In this document: positions 11,205 to 21,444 of the stretch, one piece after another | Position numbering within the stretch: the first letter of the stretch is position 1 | Layout of the letters: each line of letters starts with the position of its first letter | Program-made: the position numbers and the translations under genes | Source: Meghimatium bilineatum | Lineage: Eukaryota; Mollusca; Gastropoda; Stylommatophora; Philomycidae | Length of the DNA stretch: 64,000 bases | Reading direction: 5' to 3' | Assembly: GCA_034231615.1 (NCBI GenBank) | Contig: CM067298.1 | Span: 58,184,883 to 58,248,882 of the forward strand | The notes under the pieces: model-generated | What the model saw: only the letters and a program-made list of their open reading frames with translations | Told to the model about the DNA's origin: nothing | Database searches by the model: none

Positions 11205-11350
11205 CTCGAACTACAGGAATTGCGAGTGATTAGCTCTTACTACATATGTGCAGTGGGGAGGTTTCTCCGAGCTTTCTTTCATACCCAGGAGGCTTCAGTT
11301 TTCAGCTTAGTGCAATGCGTATTGAAGGATCCTTCTACTCATGGAATATA
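11205..11350 (+). repeat. Dispersed repeat W, copy 1
   Basis: About 145 bp matching 47918-48066: both contain 'caggaattgc', 'gattagctcttact', 'gaggtttctcc' and 'tattgaagga' in order. No coding capacity; class unknown. A short TA run follows at 11345. Confidence 0.65.
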
Positions 11351-12099
11351 TATATATATACTTATAGTTTATGGTAACTCTTGGTATTTCTATTTTGTCT
11401 GTTGTAGTTTTTGTTATTATTTATTCCCTTTGTGTAATAGTGAACGTGTTATAGCCTTTGTCTTGTGAAATAATCATATCAGAACATCATATTGCAATAA
11501 TGATGGAATGAATAAGAAAGTATGAGGCTTTACCGATCACAAACAACTGCCGCCGTTCTGCAACACCGAGATAGGTAATTCGGACAACAGAGGGTTCACC
11601 GCTCACGCGATTGCTTTCCCTGAAAGACATAGCAATATGCAGAGTTATAATCTCTCTTTGAAGTTCAGACTGGATATATGACATATATAATGGTTTCCTT
11701 AATTACATTCTGCTTTATTTCAATTGCCATTTGGCATATATCGTCCGGACAAGCTATTTTCATATCCACAGCCACCCACACTAGAGATAAAACAGTTCAT
11801 CAGGATTGATTTATTTTCCATTCATTCATATCAAGTCACGTTTGATTGTATTACACTGTCAGAGAATCTGAAGTAGACGTGCTGACCATGTTTCACACAA
11901 ATCGTTCAAGAGGTCGTGGTGACTGGATAACAAGAACAGCAACAAAATATTTTTTTTAAACCAGAACAGCGGTCTCCGCTATTTTTGATGGTTAAAGGCT
12001 TTTATATAACCAAATTGGACTAATGTCCATGGTTGGTTACCCCACTGTAAGAGAAATACTTTTTTTTTTACTTCACTAGCTGTTTAAGTGTTTAATGCA
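11351..12099. other. No gene recognised
   Basis: AT-rich sequence; nothing beyond chance frames. Confidence 0.4.
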
Positions 12100-12778
12100 A
12101 GTTATTGTTATGTTCCTCCAGGGCCATAGGCGGCGCATAGGGCAGAAACCATAGCCTTCCATTTCTGTCTTTGTGTTGCCAGGTCTTTCAATTGTTGTGT
12201 GTTGTTTAGGTTCATTGACATGCTTTCTCTATTAAAGGTTCTTCGTAGAGTTTCTCTAGGTCTCCCTCTTCTTACTCCAGGTGGCACCCAATATAGTGAA
12301 TGGTGGGGAATTCTTAGGCTATTCATTCTGAGAACATGGCCGATGTAAGTCCAACGCCTTTGTCTAATGAAGGAAGATATATAGGTTTGTTTGCTTTCCT
12401 CTCTTATAGTAGTGTTAGATTTAAAGTCACTCCACTTAACGTTCAGAATGGTACGTAGGCATTTGTTTTCAAAGGAGTCGAGTCTTTTATCTGTGGCTTT
12501 TGTGGCTTTCCAACTTTCGCACCCATATGATAGAATAGGAATGATGTTGGAGTTAAACAACTTGAGTTTTGTGGTGTTTCTTAGTGTGTTTGACGTCCAT
12601 ATGTTGCGTAGTTTATTGAAAGCACCCGCTGCAAGGGCAATACGGTGTAAAATTTCTTTTGATGAGTCTCCATCCAATGCTAGATTGGTGCCTAAATATG
12701 TAAAATTGTTGATTTTTAATAATGGAACATTTTGAATTTCTATGTTGTCGTTGGATCTCGTAAAAGCAAGGTATTAGT
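12100..12778 (-). mobile_element. LINE C-terminal region, long open frame
   Basis: The minus-strand frame is open from about 12778 to 12108 (stop). It covers the part after the reverse-transcriptase catalytic core: FTYLGTNLALDGDSSKEI, LFNSNIIPILSYGCESWKAT, then the basic segment VRRGRPRETLRRTF and WKAMVSALCAAYGPGGT. This is the post-catalytic (thumb and C-terminal) region typical of non-LTR elements. The upstream catalytic domain is absent, so it is 5'-truncated at about 12778. The unbroken frame suggests a younger insertion than most LINE debris here. Family members are at 15955-16305 and 22530-22800. Confidence 0.85.
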
Positions 12779-12805
12779 GATCGAGAAAAATAATTGACTT
12801 GTTAC

Positions 12806-12877
<72 letters not shown>
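12806..12877. repeat. (TA)n microsatellite
   Basis: About 36 TA units just beyond the 5' limit of the minus-strand LINE. Confidence 0.95.
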
Positions 12878-12884
<7 letters not shown>

Positions 12885-12971
12885 ATGTGTGTGTGCGTGA
12901 GTGTGCGTTTGTGCGTGGTTTTTTTCACAATGAATGTTAAGTAAGAATTTATATCACGAAAAATGTAAATT

Positions 12972-13280
12972 ATTCTTCTTCTGCGTTCGTTCTCAAAATC
13001 CTGCAAATTAGCAGGATGTATTCCGGAGTTGTGTCATGTGTTGTTCATTGGCTTACAGCTTTGCTGTGATATCTGAATTTTTCAGCGTGGTACATTGAAC
13101 TTCAGCTTAGCTTCTGTTTAACTTTGATTCTATATGGAATGGGACAGCCAACTCCACCCCATAACCTCGTTAGTCACCTTTTACGATATGCATGGAAGGT
13201 AAACTGTGTTCTTATTCTTTTCCCTCTTTCGGACCTTAACAACACACTGGCGAACTATATCTAATTTATTGGGCTATGTG
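12972..13280 (-). mobile_element. SINE type A, minus strand
   Basis: Minus-strand type A copy, diverged in the middle but with 'cttctgcgttcgttctcaaa', 'gggacagccaactcca' and 'tttacgatatgcatgg' intact. A matching 11-mer aaatgtaaatt occurs at 12961-12971 and 13281-13291. If this is the duplication, about 30 extra AT-rich bases belong to the SINE's 5' end in this copy. Confidence 0.8.
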
Positions 13281-13502
13281 AAATGTAAATTTTTTTTGTT
13301 TAATTAGCTAACTTATCGAAAGCTGTTTTTGAATTAGATGTAAACATTGTTGTTTTAATTTGGTTAATGCAACGAAGTAAGTGAGTAAAATGTTAACTTG
13401 TGTGTTAAGTTTTACTTAGCTTATCCACATGAGTAGCTCCATAGTTATGTTTACGCTATATGAAACATCCAGATCTCTACTATAATAAATGATTCTGATA
13501 TT

Positions 13503-13785
13503 CTTTTTCTTCTTCTGCGTTCGTTCTTAAACTCCTGTAGATTATCAGGATGTAGTCCGGAGAACGAAATGCGCTGTGTCATGGTTTACAGCATTGCTGC
13601 GATATCTGCGCCTTTCGGCCTGACACATCCGACTTCAGCATTGCTTTGGGTCACTGGCCCTATATGACATGGGACAGCCAACTCCATCCCATAACCTCCT
13701 TAGTCGCATTTTACGACATGCGTGGAAAGTAAACAGTGTTGCTATTCTTTGCTCCCCTTTCGGGCCCCGACAACACACGGGCGGT
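13503..13785 (-). mobile_element. SINE type A, minus strand, near-consensus
   Basis: Close to the type A consensus, with the GAAA-capped hairpins, the cagcaatgctg hairpin and the 'ctccggactacatcctg' segment. No clean target-site duplication found. It lies about 220 bp from another minus-strand type A copy. Confidence 0.9.
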
Positions 13786-15036
13786 TCCGGTATAAATCAT
13801 CAAAGATATTACTAATTGTGAAGTAAATGTATCTGCCTTCATTTCTCGCTTCCACAAAGTAAACCAAAACAATTTCTCAAACGTCTGTGAATTATTTCCT
13901 ATTAAACTTGAATGTACGAGTATATATTCATGTTATATACCGTTCAGATGGTAAAAGACTCCATGTTCCAGTTGGACTAATCTATGCGGTTAAAAGGATC
14001 GTACCTCACCATAAGAGGTACTTTTTACTAACTATATTGAACTTCCGAATGTATATAAGCGCACCCTCCACTCCCAATCCTTTCCCTTACTCATGTGTTG
14101 TCTTCCTCCCAAAAAACCCTCCTTACATAATGCATTTATCGAGTTCACTGACTCTTGCACTTACGTTCAGCCACTCACGTTCACCCACTCACTTTTAACC
14201 CTACCTAATCCCACACGCCTCACGAGTGGGCATTGTAGTTAAACAATATTCTATAACTATAACTACTGTCATTGGTAGGCAAGGATGTCCATTATATTTT
14301 ATAATGCAACCGCTTTCATTCGAACCAAAAATAACCAGAGCAAAAATACTCGGTGAACTTATTCATATCCGAACCATAATTAATATTACTGACGTCAATT
14401 GGCAATATTGTATGAGTTATTTGATTGTTTATATTTTAAATCATCTACTTGATGTAATGATTTAGCATGGACTAGAAAGTGGATCGTGTGGAGATTATAC
14501 AGATTAGATCTTTGAGCTACTTTAGGTAATCTTCTGTTTTCATATCACTTGTGTACAGATTTAACATGGTATATATTTTACTCAACTTGCAATAGTAATG
14601 TTTTACGAATGTGTAATGATAGTAATTTTCTGAATCGACGGTGACACACTCCGGGCATTCACAAAAGACATGTCAATAAATTACGTCAACTACTTCTGGC
14701 ACATTTGTAACACAATTCCTTAAAACATCCGAACATTTCTGGGACTCCCACGCATAATTATGTCGCCCCCACAAAAAATGTATCTCCCTCCACCTACTAA
14801 TAGAATGACTGAGCTGAAGCTGTTGCACAAACTACATGATCGACATTCTTACAAAATTTTTAATTCATAAGTAAAAATAAAATTTTAAATTCATAAGTAA
14901 AAATCAAATAATGAGATTTGATGACACAATAAACTCATGAAATAATATTTGAAGTTTAATAAAGATAAATGGTATCATAAGAAAACAGAGTACGGTCAAA
15001 GAAAATACAACGCGTCCACCAGGGAGCGGTGATCCC
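13786..15036. other. No gene; weak C-rich repeat traces
   Basis: Mostly AT-rich. Around 14650-14800 the phrases 'aataaattacgtcaac' and 'tctccctccacc' recall the C-rich repeat seen at 54215. A 27-bp stretch around 'aattcataagtaaaaat' is duplicated in tandem near 14858-14910. Confidence 0.4.
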
Positions 15037-15356
15037 TGAAATATCTACCCTATTATATAATGGCTTTGTTCCACTGGTCTTCTCAATCATACATTGTACA
15101 GAATTCACTATAATATTATTAATCTTCAGTATAATCTAATTAAAATTTTAACAATCAAACTTAACAGACGAAAAGCTCAGAAAAGACGAACGTGTGTATT
15201 CAATTCCTGGTTGAAAAATGACAAGTATTTGTATTTTTAAAGTACTTTACAACATATCTATTTTTAACAGTTGAAACATATATCCTTGCAACATAAAGAC
15301 AATATTTCAACACTGAAAGTTCAATTCATGTCAATGAGTATTGCCAAAACCATTCA
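15037..15356 (+). repeat. Dispersed repeat Z, copy 2
   Basis: Second copy of the roughly 300-bp repeat at 3701-4006, same orientation, about 11.3 kb away. It has a small insertion near 15125 relative to copy 1. Unlike copy 1 it is not followed by a TA tract. Confidence 0.8.
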
Positions 15357-15404
15357 CCTGATAACTTGACGGACAACCAGACTTCATACAAATTTGTCGC
15401 ATGA

Positions 15405-15950
15405 TTCTTCTTCTTCTGCGCTCAGCATCTGTGGTCATGCTATATTGTCAGGCCTGTCGTCAAGAAGAAGTCCACTGTCTTCTCCATGTCAGACCGGCTG
15501 CCCCATAGCTTTTGCCTCAAGCCTGTATCTTCTAGCCAGGACTGCTGTCTCTGCTCTTTGTATGTTGGGCAGTCCTTAAGTATGTGTTCCGGGGTCTGGG
15601 TTCCGGATCCACATGGACATTCATCTGTGTATGAGATCCTGAATCGGTAAAGGTGACCCAACAGTCTTCAGTGGCCTGTTCTAAGGCGAAATATTTTGGT
15701 CTGTTGATATCTTTGGAGGAGATGTATTGCATCATGTTTGCATTCCTCTTCTATTTGTTTCTTCCACTTTGTTGAGTATGTGTTGTGGATTATTGTTTTT
15801 GCTTCTCCGTAAAACAGTGGGTGTCTGTGTTGCTCCATTTCGCTTCCTGTTTTGACAGAGTATCCGCTTTCTCATTTCCCATTATTCCACAGTGTGATGG
15901 TATCCACTGTAGGGCAATAGCTGATGATTTTTTGGATCTGTCTTAGCTCA
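15405..15950 (-). mobile_element. I-clade-like LINE 3' end with GAA tail
   Basis: Minus-strand coding debris from the RNase H end to the natural C terminus: a broken 'SHCGI..GNEKAD' analogue near 15870-15920, then GHLYRFRISYTDECPCGSG, TQTPEHILKDCPTYKEQR and the ending FFLTTGLTI plus stop. The Cys-His pattern C-x-C-x(8)-H-x(4)-C is visible. The 3' UTR is very short and ends gctgagcgcagaagaagaa, nearly the SINE type A tail. Frameshifted near 15660. Confidence 0.85.
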
Positions 15951-15954
15951 TGTT

Positions 15955-16305
15955 ACGAAAACAAACGTCTTCGTAGGATAACAAACACCCACTGGAGCGA
16001 ATTCAAATCAACGAAAAAAAAATCAGATAAGAGACACATCAAAGATGTTACAGATGTTATTAGAAAACGCCAATTGTCCTACATCTGACGTGTCATACAC
16101 CCAAACAATAACAGAATACATCACCAATCTCTTACATGGATACCAACAGTCAGAAGAGTAAGAAGAACAATACTTAGAGAAATCAAAACAAACAATATTC
16201 ATACTATTCAAGAACAGCACAGAATAGCTTTGAACAGACAGAATTGGAGAGATGTGACCTCTGCCCTATGCGCTAATATTAGCGCTAAAGGCAAATATAT
16301 ATTTA
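15955..16305 (+). mobile_element. LINE 3' end, relative of 12100-12778
   Basis: The plus-strand frame, with breaks, reads NKRLRRITNTHWSEFKS, IRKRQLSYI, then NIHTIQEQHRIALNRQNWRD and TSALCANISAKG. This parallels CLRTILNVKWSDFKSN and KAMVSALCA in the minus-strand LINE at 12100-12778 and is nearly identical to 22530-22800. It abuts the previous LINE back to front. Confidence 0.75.
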
Positions 16306-16669
16306 TAGGTGTGTATATATATGTGTGCGTGTGTATGTGTGTGTGTAGGCACAACCATATGCAGTGACTTAACAGGTCAAATGGTCGCTACCTGTTCAAA
16401 TTAAAGACCGTAATGAGATTTGGTCGACTGACTAGTAATCTTTAATTAAATACACATTAAATATATGTATGGAGATATTTAACGGATTTGCCACAGTCAC
16501 CCTATACCGCGTGAATGACCACCCCCCCCCCCATTTCTTCTGAGGCCACTATAGTCTCTCCCCCCTCTCCTCTAGACGGCTTCAAAGCCCACTGGGGGGG
16601 GAGGTTACCGGCCACTTTTGGTTCCTATGTTCTAGACCTACTTAGTATCAAAGTAAGACATAGTCTTAC
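16306..16669. other. TG-rich run, C/G-rich patches, no repeat end seen
   Basis: A TG/TA-rich run near 16310-16345, then unique-looking sequence with C/G-rich patches at 16520-16610. If the first-exon candidate below is right, the start of its intron lies here. Confidence 0.35.
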
Positions 16670-16706
16670 CTTTCCAGTAGTCGTAATCTTCGATAACAGT
16701 TACCAT
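16670..16706 (-). CDS. Candidate first coding exon, unknown protein
   Basis: On the minus strand an ATG in good context (aacaacATGG) at 16706 opens MVTVIEDYDYWK and runs to AAAG|GTAAGA, a consensus splice donor, at 16670/16669. Upstream (16710-16910) the sequence is clearly richer in GC and CpG than its surroundings, as expected for a promoter and 5' UTR. Splicing would be in phase 1. I could not find a second exon to the left, and I do not recognise the peptide. The longer overlapping open frames on both strands through 16638-16922 may be chance products of the GC-rich patch. Confidence 0.3.
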
Positions 16707-16999
16707 GTTGTTCCGACAGGCCGACGTTGTGCTTGAACGGGTACGGTGTGGGTGGGCGGAACAACAAATAAACCTGTCGCAAGGGCCAGAGTTGTGCCCT
16801 GATGTCGACGTCTGTTTCGGCAACATTGGACTCGAAACACCATCGAGTCGGATGGCTGCTGGAACAGAGGGCGGAGCACTTATCGGAATTCCCCACGTGC
16901 CATGAGGCCAGTTTCTAATCAAGAATCAAGAAACAAGTAAGACATCTAATAGCGCAGGCGAAAGAATAATTCAAAGTTGCCAACAATTACAATCATGCG

Positions 17000-17864
17000 T
17001 TATACCATCCACTAGAGAATACAAAAGGAAAGCGCATCAAACGAGGAAGATGCATAAGATCTCAGAGTCTGCGAGCTAGAAGAAGTAGGGAGAGGTTGTG
17101 AATGGATGGAAGTAAATAAAGAAAGATGGTCGACGTCGAAAGTTGTAATAAAACTAGAAAGAGATTTCACGATTCTGCTGAAAATAAAATAGGGAATAAT
17201 ACAAGATCTCAAAGAACAGTACTCGAAGCCACAAGATATCATTATTTACACAGATGACTTAGTAATAAGAGAAACAAACATGCGGATGGAGCTTCATCGC
17301 CTACCAAAATGATTAAGAGGGTGGTGGGAAAATATGCTGCCTGTTCCACCACAACATGAGAATGGATATAGAGGCTTTTCGCTTTGACTCAAGAATAAAA
17401 GTAGCTCTGACTTGACTGACAACACAATCACCACTACGGGGATTCTATCAAACTCACAGAGTATGCTGCGCAAGATAGATAAGAAAGAGCATGATAAGAA
17501 TAGAATGAGACATACTTCTCAACAGCGTCTAGAGCAGTGTTCCCCAACGTGGGGCACACGTTCTAAGGGGATGGGGGGGGATTTGATTGTTCAGGGGGGC
17601 AATTTGATTGTAAAGGGGGAAATTCAGGAACAATATAATTTATAATGTTAAAAAAAATGTATATGGGGGGGGGGCATCGGAATTTTAGACAGACTTAGGA
17701 GGGTAAAAAAGTCATGGTAAAAGACAGGTTGGGAAACACTGGTCTAGAGCATCACGTGGATCTACTGTCCTGGTCCTGCCGGAGTCAGGTGAAACGGAAG
17801 AGCTTACACATTGGCGAGTAAAGCTATAGTTGGTGGTAAAGTGATGAGAAGATATCGGGTTAAA
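17000..17864 (+). mobile_element. RNase H-type LINE fragment split by a MITE
   Basis: Degenerate plus-strand RNase H domain. Visible pieces are IIIYTDDLVIRETN (normally YTDGS), MRMELHRL (glutamate helix), SNSQSMLRKI (normally SDSQSML) and, after a 207-bp MITE, ITWIYCPGPAGVR then TLASKAIVGG, where the usual PGHAGV histidine has become proline. The order matches RNase H of the family at 36860-38060. Several stops; non-functional. Confidence 0.7.
17535..17741 (+). mobile_element. hAT-type MITE, copy 1
   Basis: A 207-bp element with terminal inverted repeats cagtgttccccaac (left) and cagtgtttcccaac (reverse complement of right). It is flanked by perfect 8-bp duplications gtctagag (17527-17534, 17742-17749). 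The 8-bp duplication and CAGTG ends are diagnostic of hAT elements. No transposase. The interior has G-runs and 'aatttgattgt' phrases. Same family as 38908-39117. Confidence 0.9.
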
Positions 17865-17992
17865 TTGCTTAGAATAGTGATGTATACACTACAAAAGTAC
17901 TTAGAATAGTGATGTATACACTACAAAATTGCTTAGAATAGTGATGTATACACTACAAAATTGCTTAGAATAGTGATGTATACACTACAAAA
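17865..17992 (+). repeat. 32-bp tandem repeat, 4 copies
   Basis: Four nearly identical 32-bp units starting at 17865, 17897, 17929 and 17961, core agaatagtgatgtatacact. The only difference seen is gta for ttg at the start of unit 2. Sits directly after the LINE RNase H end. Confidence 0.95.
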
Positions 17993-18059
17993 TATTGAAG
18001 AGGATGCTGAGCAAGATAATGTACATGTTCAATGACTGATAGAAGTGAGAGTGATCATG

Positions 18060-18420
18060 GGCCCAGAGATGACATGCACACCAGAGTGCATAGGTCCGCG
18101 CTCCATAGCTGGTCGAGCATCAGGGTCAGCGAATCACAGCTGGCCAAGACCCTCAGTACACTTCCACGCAGTGGACCTGGAAACAGGAGTTCAGCAACCC
18201 TGCTGTAGCCTGGCCAAATACTAGGGATCGAAAATACGGGAATGCCAACCCGGCCCCAAAAAACGCAGGCTGAATACGGATGTGTCAGGTCGAAAGGCGC
18301 AGACAACGCAGCTTGCTGTAAAACATGACACAACGCAGATCACCCGCATACGTCCTTCTCAGAACGGTCAGCAGAATGCTTTCAGAGGTACCGCCGCAAG
18401 GCGTACAACGAAGAAGAAGA
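18060..18420 (+). mobile_element. Chimeric SINE type G
   Basis: A 361-bp insertion bounded by perfect 12-bp duplications agagtgatcatg (18048-18059, 18421-18432). The first 200 bp are not seen elsewhere in the window. The centre (about 18268-18340) is the type A core, with gtcaggtcgaaaggcgcaga and 'ctgtaaaacatgacacaacg', followed by a new stretch and the ending gtacaacgaagaagaagaag. It appears to be a mosaic: new 5' module, type A core, shared 3' tail. Confidence 0.8.
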
Positions 18421-18618
18421 AGAGTGATCATGAGAGATAGGAGAAAGTGCGACTTCACTGGAAGGACCAGAAGAACCCACAACGAACAACTGACTGGGAC
18501 AGTGAGCTTATATACTTTTACATAGCTGACTGAATGACAAGCAGATAATTTATTGGAATGCCCTAATACCGGGACGCGTGGTCATATTCAAGATATATAA
18601 TTTAATACTTTGCTATCC

Positions 18619-18774
18619 ACAGAAGACGGATGTGTTGGGCCATTGGCGCAAATAAAACGGCAACACATCGCATTTCCATTCTCTGGACGACATCCAACTG
18701 GAAATCTTGCAGGACCATTGTCCTGTTGTAAGAGAAATCCAGTTGGAATTTGAGAATGAACACTGAAGAAGAAG
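18619..18774 (+). mobile_element. SINE type B, plus strand
   Basis: Full-length type B copy: cagaagacggatgtgttggg, 'ggcgcaaataaaacgg', a central hairpin region ('catccaactggaaatc' ... 'tccagttgg') and the tail gaatgaacactgaagaagaa. The hairpin arms changed together (CCAACTGGA with TCCAGTTGG, elsewhere CCTGCTGGA with TCCAGCAGG). Confidence 0.9.
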
Positions 18775-19254
18775 ATAATTTTCTAGTAGAAATGAATAAT
18801 GCCTTCAGAAATCTTCAACAGTCTCCCTCTTCACCTTAAAAAAAGCAGCATGCACAAGAGCCCACAGCACATGTCAACGTAAACTGGTGGAGATACAAGA
18901 TATATGTTTGCAACAAATGCCAAAAAGATCAAGAATTTTGCTGACAGAATGTCCATTGGAATAATACACGATATTACGATTAATTGAGAACAATGTACAG
19001 TCCAAGTTCCACAGGATAAGCACCATTGCTTAAATGCAGTTGAGTCTGCCCTGCTTACAGATTAAACTCAGATTCTAAACTGAAGTTTACATCATTTTGC
19101 AACAGCTAATAAGCAATACATCGCATGTTACAACACAAGAGCTGGGCATACCATCAACAAATCAAGAAGTAAAAACTGACATCGAAATGAAATTTATCAA
19201 GATCGTTGTCACGTGCTAGAATTCAGAAATCCTGTCTCAAAATCTGAAAAATGT
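18775..19254. other. Possible LINE debris, not assignable
   Basis: A frame near 18885-18960 gives WWRYKIYVCNKCQKDQEF and LLTECPLE, reminiscent of the Cys-rich LINE C terminus (C..C...EH.L..CP), but too short and broken to assign to a family. Confidence 0.35.
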
Positions 19255-19430
19255 TTTAATATCCCACCTATATAAAGGCACGGAAAATATAATCATATAA
19301 CAACCATAGAGGGATATCTTTGCTATCCATTGTTGACAAACTTATTAGCTTCTATGATGAAAAAACGACTTGCACAAAATCTCATAAATGATCTGCCTGA
19401 AATCAGTGAGAATTTCGTGCAAGTCGCTAC
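19255..19430 (+). mobile_element. LINE reverse-transcriptase N-terminal fragment
   Basis: Plus-strand frames with a shift give SHLYKGTEN, then NHRGISLLSIVDKLISF, matching the conserved motif 0/1 region of non-LTR reverse transcriptases (HLYKGKGx ... NYRGISLLS). No catalytic motifs follow. Old fragment. Confidence 0.6.
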
Positions 19431-19671
19431 ACAGTGCGCATGATTTTTGCTGCTTAACTCCATTAAAAAGTAACTTTTCCAATTTTATATTTGCCTTTTT
19501 CTCCCCTCTGCTGATTGTACGTTATTTTCGGTTGGATGTTAATTATCTCCACTATACATACCCCCACTAGTGAAACACTATAATTAAACACAGGGGACAA
19601 AACTCACATTTTCTTATCTGTATATCATTTTCCAGTGATTATGTCCCATTATTTAAATTATATTGGGTACA

Positions 19672-19822
19672 ATGTAAATGTGTCGGGCCATTGGTGCAAA
19701 TAACGTGACAACGCATTTCCATTTTCTGAACCAAATTCTGCTGGAAATCTAGTAGGACCATGGTCCTGCAACAAGGGAGATCCAGTAGTAGTTTGAGAAT
19801 GAACGCTAAAGAAGAAGAAGAA
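19672..19822 (+). mobile_element. SINE type B, slightly 5'-truncated
   Basis: Begins inside the 5' end (aatgtgtcgggccattgg) and continues through 'tctgctggaaatctagtagg', 'ccatggtcctgc' and the tail 'gaatgaacgctaaagaagaa'. The inner hairpin taggaccatggtcct is perfect. Confidence 0.85.
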
Positions 19823-20518
19823 CACGATTAGAACCTGTGACACAATGCAAACGACTTTGTCATGGAGATCCATAGGATCACTTGTCTGCGTATTCAATCT
19901 TCAAGATTTTGAATGTGTTTCCGTAGAGCATATATAGGCCTATCATAGTTTCTATAGAATATATACATCTACAACTGCTGTTCAACCCATTTAATGTTTT
20001 TTTTCCTTATATTCAAACCAAATATAAAGAAGGGTTTCTCATATAGAAGTGGAGAGAGCAAAAACTCCTGAGGTGGCGGTTAAAGACTTTCGGTAGCAAT
20101 GAAGGGTAAAGTAAGCATAGCGGAAAGAAGGGGGGGAAGTAGGGTAAGAAGGACGAGGGAGCTTTAAGGAATACAGAAGGTATAATGATGATGTTGTTAC
20201 TTGAACTCCGAAACCTGGTTTAACTAGAATTATTGAAACCAGACCCTCCAGGGCCAGATAAATGGAACACATTATATGGAACAGAACAACTCACAAACAT
20301 ATGCATATATCACACAATGGCATTGGGTAAAAGGGCATGAGCTCATGGACCGCTGGATCAGCAACCAACCATTGAAATCAGTCACAACAGGAAAAAGTGT
20401 TCTAGCTTTCATCGTGTGTTTGTTTTTCTTGGACAATGTTATATTTGAGTACCTTTGTATAACATTTATCTTCAACCGTGACACAAGAAACTCCCCAAAT
20501 GTATGTGTCGTCAATAAT

Positions 20519-20835
20519 TGTCGTCAGTACAGTATTGTCAATAAGTGTCGTCAGTACAGTATTGTCAATAAGTGTCGTCAGTACAGTATTGTCAATAAGT
20601 TTTTGTCAGTGCAGTATTAGCAAAAAGTGTCGCCAGTACAGTATTGTCAATAAGTGTCGTCAGTACAGTATTGTCAATAAGTTTTTGTCAGTGCAGTATT
20701 AGCAAAAAGTGTCGCCAGTACAGTATTGTCAATAAGTGTCGTCAGTACAGTATTATCATTAAGTGTCGTCAGTGCAGTATTGTCAATAAGTGTTTGTCAG
20801 CACAGTATTGTCAATAAGCGTCGTCAGTACAGTGT
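20519..20835 (+). repeat. 27-bp minisatellite with higher-order structure
   Basis: About 12 units of 27 bp, core cgtcagtacagtattgtcaa. A variant 28-bp unit (ttttt at its start, 'attagcaaaaag' at its end) occurs at 20600 and 20682, so a block of 28+27+27 bp is repeated twice (20600-20681, 20682-20763). Because 27 is divisible by three, frames stay open through it; those open frames are not evidence of a gene. Confidence 0.95.
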
Positions 20836-20892
20836 TGAAATCTTTATATACGGATGCATTGTTTTTCCTCATTTAAAACAAAAAAATGGTTC

Positions 20893-21168
20893 GTTCTTCT
20901 GTGTTCGTTTTCAAACTCTTGTAGATTAGAAGGATGTAGACCGGAGAACTGAATGTATTGTGTCATGGTTTACAGTAATGATGCGATCTCTGTGCCTTTC
21001 TGTCTGACGCATCTGATTTCAGCATGGTTTTGTGCCACTTTGACCCTATTAGGGATGGGACAGCTAATTCCGTCCTATGAACTCTTAGTCGCCTCTTGTG
21101 ACATGCGTGGAAGGTAAACAGTGCTACTATTCTTAGCTCCCCTCTCAGCCTCGGCAATACACGGACTG
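20893..21168 (-). mobile_element. SINE type A, minus strand, older
   Basis: Minus-strand type A copy with moderate divergence, landmarks 'ttcttctgtgttcg', 'catggtttacagtaatgatg', 'agggatgggacagct', 'gtcgcctcttgtgacatgcg' and 'ctcggcaatacacgg'. No clean duplication found. Confidence 0.85.
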
Positions 21169-21304
21169 GTCAATTTTATTAGGGAATATAGCGAGTTATT
21201 TCAATTGTGTTATGAAACCATCGAGATTTAGTGACAAAACGTAAACAACACCGTCTCTATAAATTCCACAAACACTATAAAATTATATGTGTTATGTAAA
21301 CCCC

Positions 21305-21444
21305 CGTTAAGAAACGATAATCTGCGTTAAGAAACGATAATCTGCGTTAAGAAACGATAATCTGCGTTAAGAAACGATAATCTGCGTTAAGAAACGATAA
21401 TCTGCGTTAAGAAACGATAATCTGCGTTAAGAAACGATAATCTG
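21305..21444 (+). repeat. 20-bp tandem repeat, 7 copies
   Basis: Seven units of exactly 20 bp (gttaagaaacgataatctgc by rotation) at 21306, 21326, 21346, 21366, 21386, 21406 and 21426, with no internal substitutions until the last bases. There are no spacers, so it is not a CRISPR array. Perfect identity suggests recent expansion. Confidence 0.97.

Noticed and set aside
20276-20929. Long frames with a nine-residue repeat
   Set aside because: The 27-bp tandem unit keeps all frames in register, so open length is not informative.
21305-21444. CRISPR-like direct repeats
   Set aside because: No spacers between units, eukaryotic context and no cas genes; it is a simple tandem array.
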